Virus record (IMG/VR): IMGVR_UViG_3300025872_000209
Location: 1 to 30,301 of that record
Origin: a virus
Reading direction: 5' to 3' (one strand)
Length of the DNA: 30,301 bases
The notes under the pieces are model-generated. The model ran no database searches and was not told where the DNA came from. It worked only from the letters and a program-made list of their open reading frames with translations. This document shows positions 18,406 through 25,589 of this stretch, piece after piece (position 1 is the first letter of the stretch; each line of letters starts with the position of its first letter). The position numbers and the translations under genes were made by a program.

Positions 18406-18849
18406 ATGACAACTATAAATTTTACACAAACACCATTCTATACCCAGCAAGACCTAGAAAAGATGAAACAGGCTATTGAAGCCGATAAGTTTTTTGGTAA
18501 ACATACTTGGCAAGAGGCTATTCCAAAGCCACAAGGTACTGCACTAAAGTATGATGATCACAAGGCTCCTATGAGCCTACTCAGCAGCGAAGCACTACAT
18601 CAAACCGCTATGGTACTAGCCTTTGGCAAACAGAAATATGCTGCACATAATTGGCGCGGCGGATTTGAGTGGTCCCGTCCACTTAGTGCAGCACTACGTC
18701 ACATCTTAGCGTTTCAAGACGGTGAAGATCGTGATCCTGAATCGGGACTAAGCCACCTAGCTCATGCTATGTGTTGTCTTATGTTCCTCCTAGAATTTGA
18801 AAAAACACACCGTGAACTTGATGACCGCTGGAAGCCTGAAACTAAGTGA
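18406..18849 (+). CDS. dATP/dGTP diphosphohydrolase-like protein (DUF5664 family)
   Basis: 147 residues. LKYDDHKAPMSLLSSEAL, VLAFGKQKYAAHNWRGGFEW, SAALRHILAFQDGEDRDPESG, and SHLAHAMCCLMFLLEFE match the all-alpha, MazG-like N-terminal family annotated as dATP/dGTP diphosphohydrolase in phages. The acidic EDRDPESG and HLAH residues would bind metal and nucleotide. It probably adjusts dNTP pools, in keeping with ThyX. No ribosome site is visible before the ATG, and the strong hairpin at 18356-18386 ends 20 bases upstream, so translation is probably controlled by the leader. A GTG at 18346 in frame is less likely. Confidence 0.8.
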   Translation: MTTINFTQTPFYTQQDLEKMKQAIEADKFFGKHTWQEAIPKPQGTALKYDDHKAPMSLLSSEALHQTAMVLAFGKQKYAAHNWRGGFEWSRPLSAALRHILAFQDGEDRDPESGLSHLAHAMCCLMFLLEFEKTHRELDDRWKPETK

Positions 18850-19048
18850 ATTGGTTAAACGCCTAGAGCGTACCCGTGTGCCACTTAAAAAAGTATGTGA
18901 TGAACTTGACCTAGATTACGAAAGTATACTAGAGATGGACATTGGCATAGAGCAATGCACACATTGTTCAATCTGGTCTAAGCGTCTAATCCTAGACTTA
19001 GATCAAAATCCCATTTGTAGTGTATGCAGGGATATAGCTGGTATGTAA
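18821..19048 (+). CDS. zinc-finger protein (75 aa)
   Basis: MTAGSLKLSELVKRLERTRV then KKVCDELDLDYESIL (HTH-like helix pair) and CTHCSIWSKRLILDLDQNPICSVC, a CxxC-x17-CxxC zinc ribbon of a type frequent in phage genomes. Overlaps the preceding gene by 29 bases in another frame; the start (ATG 18821) is not backed by a ribosome site. Confidence 0.65.
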   Translation: MTAGSLKLSELVKRLERTRVPLKKVCDELDLDYESILEMDIGIEQCTHCSIWSKRLILDLDQNPICSVCRDIAGM

Positions 19049-19051
19049 ACA

Positions 19052-19126
19052 CTGGCCGTCGTTCAACGGATAGGACAGCATTCTTCTAAAGTGCGAATGG
19101 GGGTTCGATTCCCTCCGGCCGGGCCA
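19052..19126 (+). tRNA. tRNA-Arg(TCT)
   Basis: Acceptor CTGGCCG/CGGCCGG, anticodon stem GCATT/AGTGC with loop CTTCTAA, T arm GGGGG TTCGATT CCCTC, discriminator G, encoded CCA. Confidence 0.93.
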
Positions 19127-19138
19127 TAAATTCCTATC

Positions 19139-19167
19139 TTGACCCTAAATCTCAAAAATTATATAAT
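19139..19167 (+). promoter_or_regulatory. promoter for 19197-20423
   Basis: TTGACC, 17 bp, TATAATATTTATTC; begins with TTGACCCTAAATC as at 29112. Confidence 0.8.
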
Positions 19168-19196
19168 ATTTATTCAATAATCAAACTGAGACAATC

Positions 19197-20054
19197 ATGC
19201 GAGTGCATATCGCTAGCGACCTACACATTAACTTTGATACCGGATACGACACACTAGTCTTACCGGGCGGAGATTTGTTACTCCTGTGCGGCGACCTCTT
19301 AGAGGCTGGACATATTCGACTGGCACATACTGTGGGTCGTGGTATGGGTACACTAGATGCGTATCACAAGTTTTGTGATACTCAACTTCCTAAGTATGGG
19401 CAAGTCCTATACGTGTTCGGCAATCACGAGTATTACAACCATGATTTCTCAACTGCGCGTAAGCGTATTGAGCCACTCTTACCCCCTAACGTAACTATCC
19501 TACAAAATAACTACGTTAAAGTAGAAGATTACTTAATCTGGGGCGCTACTATGTGGACAGATAATGATCGTGGTAACCCCGTTGTGCGTCAAGCGGTTAG
19601 CAGTGGAATGAGTGACTTTCGTGTAATTAAACACGAGCCCAGTAAGTTGGTTAACAATGGAATGGGCGAATTTTACACCCACAAATTTTCCATTTGGGAT
19701 GCCGAACAAGAGCACCGGTTTAGCCGTGCCCGCCTAGAAGAATTCTTACTAGCCTATCCCAACCACAAAACTATTGTGATGACTCACCATGCTCCTAGCT
19801 ACGAGTCAATTGCTAGTGAGTACCGGGAGCACGTGCATGGTTATATCAACCATGCATATTACAGTGATCTTACTAGCATCATCTTAGACAATCCACAGGT
19901 TAAACTGTGGGCACATGGTCATGTGCATTCGATGAATGACTATCAGATCGGCAACTGCCGTGTGGTAAGTAACCCTCGTGGATACGCTGGTTATGAGCGG
20001 CAAGCTGAACGCTTTGAACAGGCTAGTAGTAAAATCTGGATTGACTTGGAGTAA
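19197..20054 (+). CDS. calcineurin-like metallophosphoesterase
   Basis: 285 residues with the full five-block dimetal motif: SDLH (D8, H10), GDLLEAG (D33), GNHEYY (N76, H77), THHAPS (H197), and AHGHVH (H242, H244). The MRVHIASDLHINF opening and single-domain size match the phosphohydrolases common in large phages. Substrate unknown (cyclic nucleotides, nucleotides or nucleic-acid ends). Promoter directly upstream; the ribosome site is weak (ACTGAGACAATC). Confidence 0.92.
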   Translation: MRVHIASDLHINFDTGYDTLVLPGGDLLLLCGDLLEAGHIRLAHTVGRGMGTLDAYHKFCDTQLPKYGQVLYVFGNHEYYNHDFSTARKRIEPLLPPNVTILQNNYVKVEDYLIWGATMWTDNDRGNPVVRQAVSSGMSDFRVIKHEPSKLVNNGMGEFYTHKFSIWDAEQEHRFSRARLEEFLLAYPNHKTIVMTHHAPSYESIASEYREHVHGYINHAYYSDLTSIILDNPQVKLWAHGHVHSMNDYQIGNCRVVSNPRGYAGYERQAERFEQASSKIWIDLE

Positions 20055-20056
20055 CA

Positions 20057-20239
20057 ATGAAAGACTTTGAAGTACATGAGCTGGGAACGCACAGAGAGCT
20101 TTTTCTAAGTCGACAACTTGCCAGAGAAATTGAGCAAGTTATCCTTCAGTATGGTTCGGTAATTCCTAAACAAGTTCTAGATAAGTATGAACTCCTAAAG
20201 GCGCACTATGACTACCAACGACAGTGTGAAATGCTGTAA
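20057..20239 (+). CDS. hypothetical protein (60 aa)
   Basis: MKDFEVHELGTHRELFLSRQ then LAREIEQVILQYGSVIPKQVL, mostly helical. Starts two bases after the phosphoesterase stop and overlaps the next gene by 32 bases. Function unknown. Confidence 0.65.
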   Translation: MKDFEVHELGTHRELFLSRQLAREIEQVILQYGSVIPKQVLDKYELLKAHYDYQRQCEML

Positions 20240-20423
20240 CGGTGACTGTAACCAAGGCAGAGATTGTCCCCTACGCAAAGAGCTACGCAGCCCTCCCATA
20301 AACTGGAAGGTTGCGTGGCATAACTTTGTGCATGCAGGTAGCTTTACCATAACAGAGCGGATAGTATTAGTTGTGTCTGCTATACTGGTAATGACTTGGT
20401 TATATTCTCTCTTGAATTACTAA
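20208..20423 (+). CDS. small Cys-rich membrane protein (71 aa)
   Basis: CCNGDCNQGRDCP near the N-terminus (tight Cys cluster, also seen in other phage membrane proteins) and a C-terminal helix IVLVVSAILVMTWLYSLL. AAAGG lies 6 bases before the ATG. Function unknown. Confidence 0.7.
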   Translation: MTTNDSVKCCNGDCNQGRDCPLRKELRSPPINWKVAWHNFVHAGSFTITERIVLVVSAILVMTWLYSLLNY

Positions 20424-20440
20424 ACCCGCTGTGCTATAAT
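20412..20440 (+). promoter_or_regulatory. promoter for 20464-21653
   Basis: TTGAAT, 17 bp, TATAATATTC. The -35 is in the end of the preceding gene. Confidence 0.7.
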
Positions 20441-20463
20441 ATTCTTTCATTTGGAGAATAAAC

Positions 20464-20652
20464 ATGGCAGGCTATACCCGTGAATTTTTGTTAGAATGTT
20501 TTGCGAGCAGATATGAGCCACTGGGACTTGAAGCCACCGAAAAGCAGTACAAACTGGCTAGGGAATTCTACGACAAAGTTGGTAAAGACAAATTCAGAGT
20601 CTATGCTAGCTTGGACGCCGAAGCAATCCGTAACTATAAAAACAGACGATAA
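20464..20652 (+). CDS. hypothetical protein (62 aa)
   Basis: MAGYTREFLLECFASRYEPL then LAREFYDKVGKDKFRVYASL. TTGGAG ribosome site. TAATG overlap with the UV endonuclease gene indicates coupling, so it may accompany it. Function unknown. Confidence 0.75.
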   Translation: MAGYTREFLLECFASRYEPLGLEATEKQYKLAREFYDKVGKDKFRVYASLDAEAIRNYKNRR

Positions 20653-21653
20653 TGTTCAAACAACATCCACGAATTGGTTTTGCTTGCAAAATTCAAGAAA
20701 GCCATGACAAAGCAGCTCCGGGTTTAAACACCGGCACTACCACAATTACTTGGCTAAACAATCAGACCCGAGATGTAGCTGTGGCTAAGCTGTGGGGTAT
20801 TCTTGACAAGAATACAAACGCCGTTCGCAAACAGCTTGACTGGATTAGCAAACTGCCAACCAGTCAGCGTATGTTTCGTCTAAGCAGCGATCTCCTTCCA
20901 GCATATACTCACGATGACTGGTCGTGGTTCTACTGGCAAGGGGATGTAGTTCGCGAATTAGAAGCTAGATTTGCACAGATAGGTGACCTAGCCAGACAAC
21001 ACGATATTCGTCTTAGCTTTCATCCGGGTCAGTTTTGCGTCTTAGCTAGTGACAATCCTGAAATTGTGGAGAACAGTATTCAGGAATTTGAGTATCATTG
21101 CGATCTTATTCGGTACATGGGATATGGTCGTGAGTTTCAAGACTTCAAGTGCAACGTGCATATTGCAGGTAAACAAGGTCCAGACGGCATTAAGCGTGCA
21201 ATGACTAAGCTGAGCCGTGAAGCCCGTAATACACTCACCATTGAGAATGCCGAGTTTACATGGGGTATTGATGCCAGCCTAGAGCTAGTAGATACCTGTG
21301 CTCTTGTCCTAGATATTCACCATCACTGGATTATGAGTGGCGAGTATATCGAACCCCAAGACCCACGAGTGCAGCGGTTATGGGAGTCGTGGCGCGGTGT
21401 CAGGCCTGTAATCCACTACAGCTTGAGTCGTGAGAACGTGGTGGTAGATCACGATGCTCAAACCAAGCCACAGCTGAGTGAATTGCTCCAGCAAGGTTTT
21501 ACTAAAGCCAAGTTGCGAGCACATAGTGATTACTACTGGAATGAAGAGTGTAATCGCTGGGCAGCCAGCTTTTCTCCGTATGCCGATATTATGCTAGAGG
21601 CTAAAGAAAAGAACCTTGCCCAACAGGGTTTTGTCAAGCAAATGAAAATTTAG
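20652..21653 (+). CDS. uvsE: UV damage endonuclease (UvdE/UvsE family)
   Basis: 333 residues, full TIM-barrel length. Family blocks: PRIGFACKI, FRLSSDLLPAYTHDD, DIRLSFHPGQFCVLASDNPE (metal His in SFHPGQ), NVHIAGKQG, LTIENAEF, LVLDIHHHWIM, VIHYSLSREN, and LRAHSDYYW. The enzyme nicks DNA 5' to UV photoproducts and some other lesions without ATP, starting excision repair. In a phage it would repair its own DNA after sunlight exposure. Translationally coupled to the 20464 gene. Confidence 0.95.
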   Translation: MFKQHPRIGFACKIQESHDKAAPGLNTGTTTITWLNNQTRDVAVAKLWGILDKNTNAVRKQLDWISKLPTSQRMFRLSSDLLPAYTHDDWSWFYWQGDVVRELEARFAQIGDLARQHDIRLSFHPGQFCVLASDNPEIVENSIQEFEYHCDLIRYMGYGREFQDFKCNVHIAGKQGPDGIKRAMTKLSREARNTLTIENAEFTWGIDASLELVDTCALVLDIHHHWIMSGEYIEPQDPRVQRLWESWRGVRPVIHYSLSRENVVVDHDAQTKPQLSELLQQGFTKAKLRAHSDYYWNEECNRWAASFSPYADIMLEAKEKNLAQQGFVKQMKI

Positions 21654-21655
21654 AC

Positions 21656-21684
21656 TTGCCCTAGCCCGGTATTTGTGATATAAT
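21656..21684 (+). promoter_or_regulatory. promoter of the tRNA/RNA locus
   Basis: TTGCCC, 17 bp, TATAATATTATTATAAT. Drives the 21.69-22.69 kb RNA locus. The 21690-21785 stretch before the first tRNA holds stems GCGG/CCGC, AAGCT/AGCTT and AACGAT/ATCGTT. Confidence 0.8.
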
Positions 21685-21785
21685 ATTATTATAATGTGAA
21701 TGGGGCGGCACAAACCGCAAAAGCTCAACAAGCGTCAGCTTGGGGTACATGAGCCACAACGATTAAAACCTTAGATCGTTATCAT

Positions 21786-21868
21786 GCCCAGGTGGTGAAA
21801 TTGGTAGACACGCTGGTCTTAGAAGCCAGTGCGCGAGCGTGACGGTTCGAGTCCGTCCCAGGGCACCA
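21786..21868 (+). tRNA. tRNA-Leu(TAG)
   Basis: Class II tRNA: acceptor GCCCAGG/CCAGGGC (one A-A mismatch), anticodon arm CTGGT CTTAGAA GCCAG, variable arm, T arm GACGG TTCGAGT CCGTC, encoded CCA. CTA is a favoured Leu codon in the flanking genes. Confidence 0.92.
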
Positions 21869-22053
21869 TAGTTAAGTATTTTGTTCGTCCTAGGTGAAAT
21901 AAACAGGACATTGCAGCCCAGAGAAATAAGGGTACCCGGCCGGTATATCCCTAAAGCGGGCTGAAGTTAATCGTAGCCGATCCTTAGCGGGATCATATGG
22001 CAGGAAGATTAACTCATGCGTAAGCAGGCAGTAAGCAAAATACTTTACTATGG
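21866..22053 (+). ncRNA. inter-tRNA structured RNA domain 1
   Basis: Closed by CCATAGTTAAGTATTTTG (21866-21883) with CAAAATACTTTACTATGG (22036-22053): 17 of 18 pairs. The left strand begins with the CCA of tRNA-Leu, and the right strand ends in the first GG of tRNA-Tyr. Interior stems: GTCCT/AGGAC, CAGCCC/GGGCTG, AGGG/CCCT over TACC/GGTA, AGTTAATC/GATTAACT enclosing GATCC/GGATC, and TGC/GCA. No reading frame. Confidence 0.75.
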
Positions 22054-22138
22054 ATGCGTAGCCAAATGGTTGACGGCAGCGGGCTGTAAACTCGTGACAC
22101 TAGAAACGCTGGTGGTTCGAATCCATCCGCATCCACCA
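22052..22138 (+). tRNA. tRNA-Tyr(GTA)
   Basis: Acceptor GGATGCG/CGCATCC, anticodon arm GCGGG CTGTAAA CTCGT, class II variable arm, T arm GGTGG TTCGAAT CCATC, encoded CCA. Confidence 0.92.
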
Positions 22139-22234
22139 TATTGAAGCACATTAAAATCTGTAAAAAGATCAGGGCTGGTACACCACATACCTCTCACAGA
22201 AAGTATGTATAGACCACAGTGTGTTTCAATATGG
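22136..22234 (+). ncRNA. inter-tRNA structured RNA domain 2
   Basis: Closed by CCATATTGAAGCACA (22136-22150, starting with the CCA of tRNA-Tyr) and TGTGTTTCAATATGG (22220-22234), 15 pairs with one G-U. Interior ACATAC/GTATGT and TGGT/ACCA. Confidence 0.72.
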
Positions 22235-22596
22235 CTGTTGACTGGCCCGATATATGGCACTCTAAAGCCTGAAATGGGAAAACTTATTTCTAGTCAACAT
22301 CCGTAATTGCGCTGCTCACGCTGAACCTATAAACTCTAGGCTGGTGACTAGGACGGGGTCGTACCCCCTAACGATATTAGGCTGAATAACGATAACAGCT
22401 AAGTCTAGAGCAAGCAGGGATGAGCACCTGCATATATAGTTCCCGCCACGCTTATATAATCAAATCCCTAGATTATATAGCGCACTAGGGCGATAAAAGT
22501 TACGAGTGATGGTGGACTACGTAACTGGACACTGGAGACCTGCGGGCCGTCGCCCAATAGTAAAAAGACACTATGTTACCACTTTAGGGAGTGGGG
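22235..22596 (+). ncRNA. structured RNA region, unassigned
   Basis: No gene or tRNA is visible. Dense stems: TGTTGACT/AGTCAACA (22236-22243 with 22292-22299), CTCTAG/CTAGAG (22334-22339 with 22405-22410) enclosing GGGG/CCCC and CCTAA/TTAGG, GCAG/CTGC, CGCTTATATAATC/GATTATATAGCG (22449-22461 with 22471-22482, one bulge), GTTACG/CGTAAC (22499-22525), GGGC/GCCC and CCACT/AGTGG (22579-22594). Confidence 0.6.
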
Positions 22597-22690
22597 CCAT
22601 AGTTCAACTCATACTGATTCGCTGGTAACTGCCAGAGATAGCTCTTTCAGGCTGAAGAATGGGTTTAAGTGAGTTGAACTATGGTTTTTT
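22597..22690 (+). ncRNA. structured RNA domain 3 with terminal 15-bp helix
   Basis: CCATAGTTCAACTCA (22597-22611) pairs perfectly with TGAGTTGAACTATGG (22670-22684), followed by TTTTTT. The interior has CTGG/CCAG. It is the fourth CCATA..TATGG-closed domain counting 26818. The helix plus T6 could also terminate the RNA locus before the gene at 22701. Confidence 0.7.
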
Positions 22691-22700
22691 GGAGATAACA

Positions 22701-23027
22701 ATGAGTCGTACTCTAAAAGATAAACCGCATAATGTAATATATCCAGAAGATCACTACTTATACGATACAGTTCGTGTAGATACTGATCCAGAATCAAGAA
22801 TTGGTTTTCGTTACATACAAGTTGCGGGCAAAAAAACTAAAAAGCGTAGAAACTACTGTCATTTTCGCTGGTATAGTACAACACCTAGCTGGTGGACTCG
22901 TATTACTATGACTCGTCCACAGCGTCGTCGTGGTCGTGTGTGGGAGCACACAGTGCTTAAAGCCACAGACTTAGAGCTAGTAGATCCTCCCACAGTAGGA
23001 CGTAAACCGCACGTATATTATTATTAA
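22701..23027 (+). CDS. basic phage protein (108 aa)
   Basis: Start at 22701 (MSRTLKDKPHNVIYPEDHYL), set by GGAG seven bases upstream. Lys/Arg clusters AGKKTKKRRNYCHFRW and TRPQRRRGRVWEHTV around TTPSWWTRITM. I recall the TPSWWTR...RPQRR pattern from uncharacterised phage proteins near tRNA clusters; RNA binding would suit the charge but is a guess. Its stop codon is immediately followed by the first base of tRNA-Ala. Confidence 0.75.
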   Translation: MSRTLKDKPHNVIYPEDHYLYDTVRVDTDPESRIGFRYIQVAGKKTKKRRNYCHFRWYSTTPSWWTRITMTRPQRRRGRVWEHTVLKATDLELVDPPTVGRKPHVYYY

Positions 23028-23102
23028 GGGCTGCTAGTGATAATGGGAGCACGGTGCCTTTGCACGGCATAGGTCGGAGTTCGATCCTCCGGCGGTCCAC
23101 CA
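23028..23102 (+). tRNA. tRNA-Ala(TGC)
   Basis: Acceptor GGGCTGC/GCGGTCC (two G-U), anticodon arm GTGCC TTTGCAC GGCAT, T arm CGGAG TTCGATC CTCCG, encoded CCA. Abuts the preceding stop codon. Confidence 0.9.
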
Positions 23103-23108
23103 TCCAAT

Positions 23109-23185
23109 GCAGGGAATAGTGTTAGTGGCAAGCACGTCTGTCTGTGAAACAGAAAGTTAGGGATCGAAACCCGTTCACCTGCCCA
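23109..23185 (+). tRNA. tRNA-His(GTG), irregular
   Basis: Anticodon arm TCTGT CTGTGAA ACAGA is clear. G at -1 opposite C73, then CCA, fits tRNA-His. The T stem TAGGG/CCCGT has only three pairs, the T loop is ATCGAAA, and the acceptor has two mismatches, so it may be decaying. Hairpins TTTGGG/CCCAAA and CCCC/GGGG follow at 23197-23230. Confidence 0.72.
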
Positions 23186-23252
23186 GCCAATAAGATTTGG
23201 GAACCAACCCAAACAGCCCCCGTAAGGGGAATTTAAACACACGGAGATGTGT

Positions 23253-23450
23253 ATGATGGCATATAACGGATTAGACATTATTTCAGTCGATGTTCCGCTA
23301 ATGCTTAGATTAATGGAATTTGCTAGAGAAGATGCTACTTCCGATAAGGATTTACACTTTGTAGCAGAGCACCTAATCAGGCTAATGCAAACAAATACTC
23401 TCCTCACTATGAAACACTATGACGCAATAGTTGATAGAGGGGGTTTTTAA
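23253..23450 (+). CDS. hypothetical protein (65 aa), paralogue of next gene
   Basis: GGAG six bases before 23253 favours MMAYNGLDIISVDVPLMLRL. Contains VDVPLMLRLMEFAREDATSD then LTMKHYDAIV, which aligns with the following gene (IEVSPKLMKKLLEHAKDPNV, LTLDEYEVI): a tandem duplication. Function unknown. Confidence 0.72.
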   Translation: MMAYNGLDIISVDVPLMLRLMEFAREDATSDKDLHFVAEHLIRLMQTNTLLTMKHYDAIVDRGGF

Positions 23451-23653
23451 TGGGCGATAAATATTACAAGTTCGTAGAGATTGAGGTTAGCCCTAAACTC
23501 ATGAAAAAGCTCTTAGAACACGCAAAAGATCCAAACGTAACGCAAGATCATATAAACTATATAATGGACAACTTGTTGTGGTTAAGTAAACACGACGAGT
23601 GCCTTACCCTAGATGAGTACGAAGTAATCACAGAGAAACCCATAGTTAGTTAA
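23450..23653 (+). CDS. hypothetical protein (67 aa), paralogue of previous gene
   Basis: MGDKYYKFVEIEVSPKLMKK..., TAATG overlap with its paralogue. Both proteins have a short strand, two helices and a closing LT(x)5Y segment. A hairpin (CTAGGC/GCCTAG) follows at 23667-23684. Confidence 0.72.
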   Translation: MGDKYYKFVEIEVSPKLMKKLLEHAKDPNVTQDHINYIMDNLLWLSKHDECLTLDEYEVITEKPIVS

Positions 23654-23728
23654 CTATGGTCGGCAGCTAGGCTTGCCGGCCTAGTAGCCGTTTAACTCCA
23701 CTAACAATAATAAAAAACGGAGAATAAA

Positions 23729-24481
23729 ATGGCAGAATCAATCACACCTGCAGGCATGATGATGAGTGGCGGCGACGGTCTTTTCGGAGGCGGTGGTCTT
23801 ATTGGCGGTCTTATTTTAGGCAGCTTGCTACGAAACAACGGCAATCTATTCGGAGGTGCCGAAGGCGGCGCTGCACTACGTAGTCCTCCTGAGCAGAGTC
23901 AAGCCAACATGAGCCTAATGAACGCTATTGGCGAAGTTGGTAAACAAGTTGCACTAGGAACTGCTACAGTTGAGACTAGCAATGCTACTCAAACTGGTCA
24001 ACTAACTAATGCTATTAGCAGCTCAACAAGTGCAAATCTTATTGCTATCCAAGGTATTAAAGATAATGTTAGTGCTGCAACAGCAGCTTTAACTAATCAA
24101 ATCAATGGTGTTCAACAGCAAGTAATGGAAAACCGTTACGAGCTGTCGAAAGACATTAGTAACGACGGTGAAAAGACTCGTGCACTATTAGTACAACAGT
24201 ACGAAGCAATGCTGAACCGTCAGCTAAGCGATGCTAACGCACAAGTTATTGCTCTACAAGCTCGTTTTGATAATTCTGAGCGTGCACGCGGTGTTGAGGT
24301 TACTACAACCAATAACATCAATCAGATGCAGCAGCAAGCTCAACAGCAACAGCAATACGGCCAGCTATACAACGCTCTCTGGGGTATTGCTCAACAAATT
24401 CAGAGCACTAACTCAGCAATCAATGTTGGTAGTGGAACACAAACCGCTAATCCATCAAACACAAATACAAATATTAGATAA
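23729..24481 (+). CDS. probable structural/virion-associated protein (250 aa)
   Basis: CGGAG ribosome site. N-terminus Gly-rich with a GLFGGGGLIGGLILGSLL hydrophobic stretch, then long helical, Ala/Gln/Asn-rich coiled-coil region (residues ~60-200: VGKQVALGTATVETSN, ALTNQINGVQQQVMENRYEL) and a QQQ-rich, Asn/Thr-rich tail. It resembles annotated phage structural proteins of low complexity; the exact virion role is unknown. First of a fibre-protein block. Confidence 0.65.
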   Translation: MAESITPAGMMMSGGDGLFGGGGLIGGLILGSLLRNNGNLFGGAEGGAALRSPPEQSQANMSLMNAIGEVGKQVALGTATVETSNATQTGQLTNAISSSTSANLIAIQGIKDNVSAATAALTNQINGVQQQVMENRYELSKDISNDGEKTRALLVQQYEAMLNRQLSDANAQVIALQARFDNSERARGVEVTTTNNINQMQQQAQQQQQYGQLYNALWGIAQQIQSTNSAINVGSGTQTANPSNTNTNIR

Positions 24482-24498
24482 TCTCTAATTAATAGTTG

Positions 24499-24525
24499 GC
24501 CCCCACGTTCAAAAGACCTGGGGGC
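24499..24525 (+). terminator. hairpin after 23729 gene
   Basis: GGCCCCCA / TGGGGGC with a 13-base loop, followed by GCTTTACT; a weak terminator or RNA stabiliser. Confidence 0.5.
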
Positions 24526-24544
24526 GCTTTACTAGGAGTTATCT

Positions 24545-25042
24545 ATGCTAAATCAAAGACAGCACTTATTGCCCATTATTGGTTGGTGTCCTGTAATACC
24601 TCCAGTACCACCAGTAGCTCCATGTCCTCCGCCACCCCTACTAGAAGATAATGACCTTTTTATTAATTATAACGGCAGTGGCATGCCTGGTCCTCCGGGA
24701 CCGCCAGGTCCGCCAGGTCCGCAGGGACCAGAAGGTCCACAAGGACCACCTGGCACAGTAGCTAATATACCAGTTACGCTTATAGATCAGAGTACATATT
24801 CGCCTACTATAGATGAATACTTTTTAGGTGTTATTTACGATGGCGCAACTACCATTACCATACCTGTAGGTGTGTTAGGCAAAGCCTATATCATAAAAGA
24901 TAGCGTTGGCGATGCTGAGACTAATCCTATTGTAATTCAAGCCACAGGCTCTACTATAGACGGCGATACCAGCTATATAATCAACGTAAACTGGGCTAGT
25001 ATTGGCCTTGTATACAATGGCATAGAATGGAATGTAATATGA
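24545..25042 (+). CDS. collagen-like fibre protein (165 aa)
   Basis: Pro-rich head, then seven or eight G-x-y triplets ([20 protein letters not shown], residues ~50-70) forming a short collagen-like triple helix, then a beta-strand domain ([18 protein letters not shown]... [12 protein letters not shown]) that also ends the 25590 protein. Short collagen stems trimerise phage fibres. AGGAG ribosome site. Overlaps the next gene by 4 bases. Confidence 0.82.
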   Translation: MLNQRQHLLPIIGWCPVIPPVPPVAPCPPPPLLEDNDLFINYNGSGMPGPPGPPGPPGPQGPEGPQGPPGTVANIPVTLIDQSTYSPTIDEYFLGVIYDGATTITIPVGVLGKAYIIKDSVGDAETNPIVIQATGSTIDGDTSYIINVNWASIGLVYNGIEWNVI

Positions 25043-25560
25043 GTTACAATCTGCCATTAGCCACTAATACAACTTATGGTGTAGTAACTACTGGCGGCAG
25101 CACTGGTGGTGGAGATGTAGGTTATTTTTACTCTAGCCTAACTCAAACCAACTTACTGCCTATTAACACAGTTACTCTTACAAATACTACCTTATCACAA
25201 GGTATAACCCTTGTAGTGGGCAGTAGGTTAACAGTTAGTAAATCTGCCAACTACACGCTACAAGTAATGATTCAGTTTTCTAAAAGTACAAGCGCGGGCG
25301 GCGCTGCAACTGGTTTTTTCTGGTTGCGTAAAAATGGCATAGACGTAGCAGATAGTGCAACTGATGTAATAACTACGGCTGCCGGGGCTGGCGTTGTGCT
25401 AGCTGTGCCTTATACTTTAACAATGTTAGCTGGCGATTATCTAGAAATGGCATGGTCTGCTAATACTGCTAATTCCGAACTAATTGCGATACCAGCACAA
25501 GCAGGACCACCTGTGATACCTGCAGCACCTAGTGTGCGTATGACACTTCTCCAAGTATGA
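25039..25560 (+). CDS. fibre or decoration protein with C1q/TNF-like domain (173 aa)
   Basis: ATGA overlap sets the start at 25039. N-terminal NLPLATNTTYGVV is a fibre-anchor motif shared with the 25590 protein. The rest (TNTTLSQGITLVVGSRLTVS, YTLQVMIQFSKS, GFFWLRKNGIDVADS, VPYTLTMLAGDYLEMAWSA, SVRMTLLQV) follows the ten-strand jelly-roll pattern of C1q/TNF-like phage proteins. Probably receptor-facing. Confidence 0.7.
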   Translation: MSYNLPLATNTTYGVVTTGGSTGGGDVGYFYSSLTQTNLLPINTVTLTNTTLSQGITLVVGSRLTVSKSANYTLQVMIQFSKSTSAGGAATGFFWLRKNGIDVADSATDVITTAAGAGVVLAVPYTLTMLAGDYLEMAWSANTANSELIAIPAQAGPPVIPAAPSVRMTLLQV

Positions 25561-25569
25561 TGCTATAAT
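25540..25569 (+). promoter_or_regulatory. promoter for 25590
   Basis: ATGACA, 18 bp, TATAAT followed by an AAGGAAAC ribosome site. Confidence 0.55.
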
Positions 25570-25589
25570 AAAAATAACAAGGAAACATC

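Noticed and set aside
22233-22599. tmRNA between GG (22233) and GGGGCCA (22599)
   Set aside because: Size fits, but there is no T arm (GGTTCGA) before the CCA, no matching acceptor strands and no tag reading frame.
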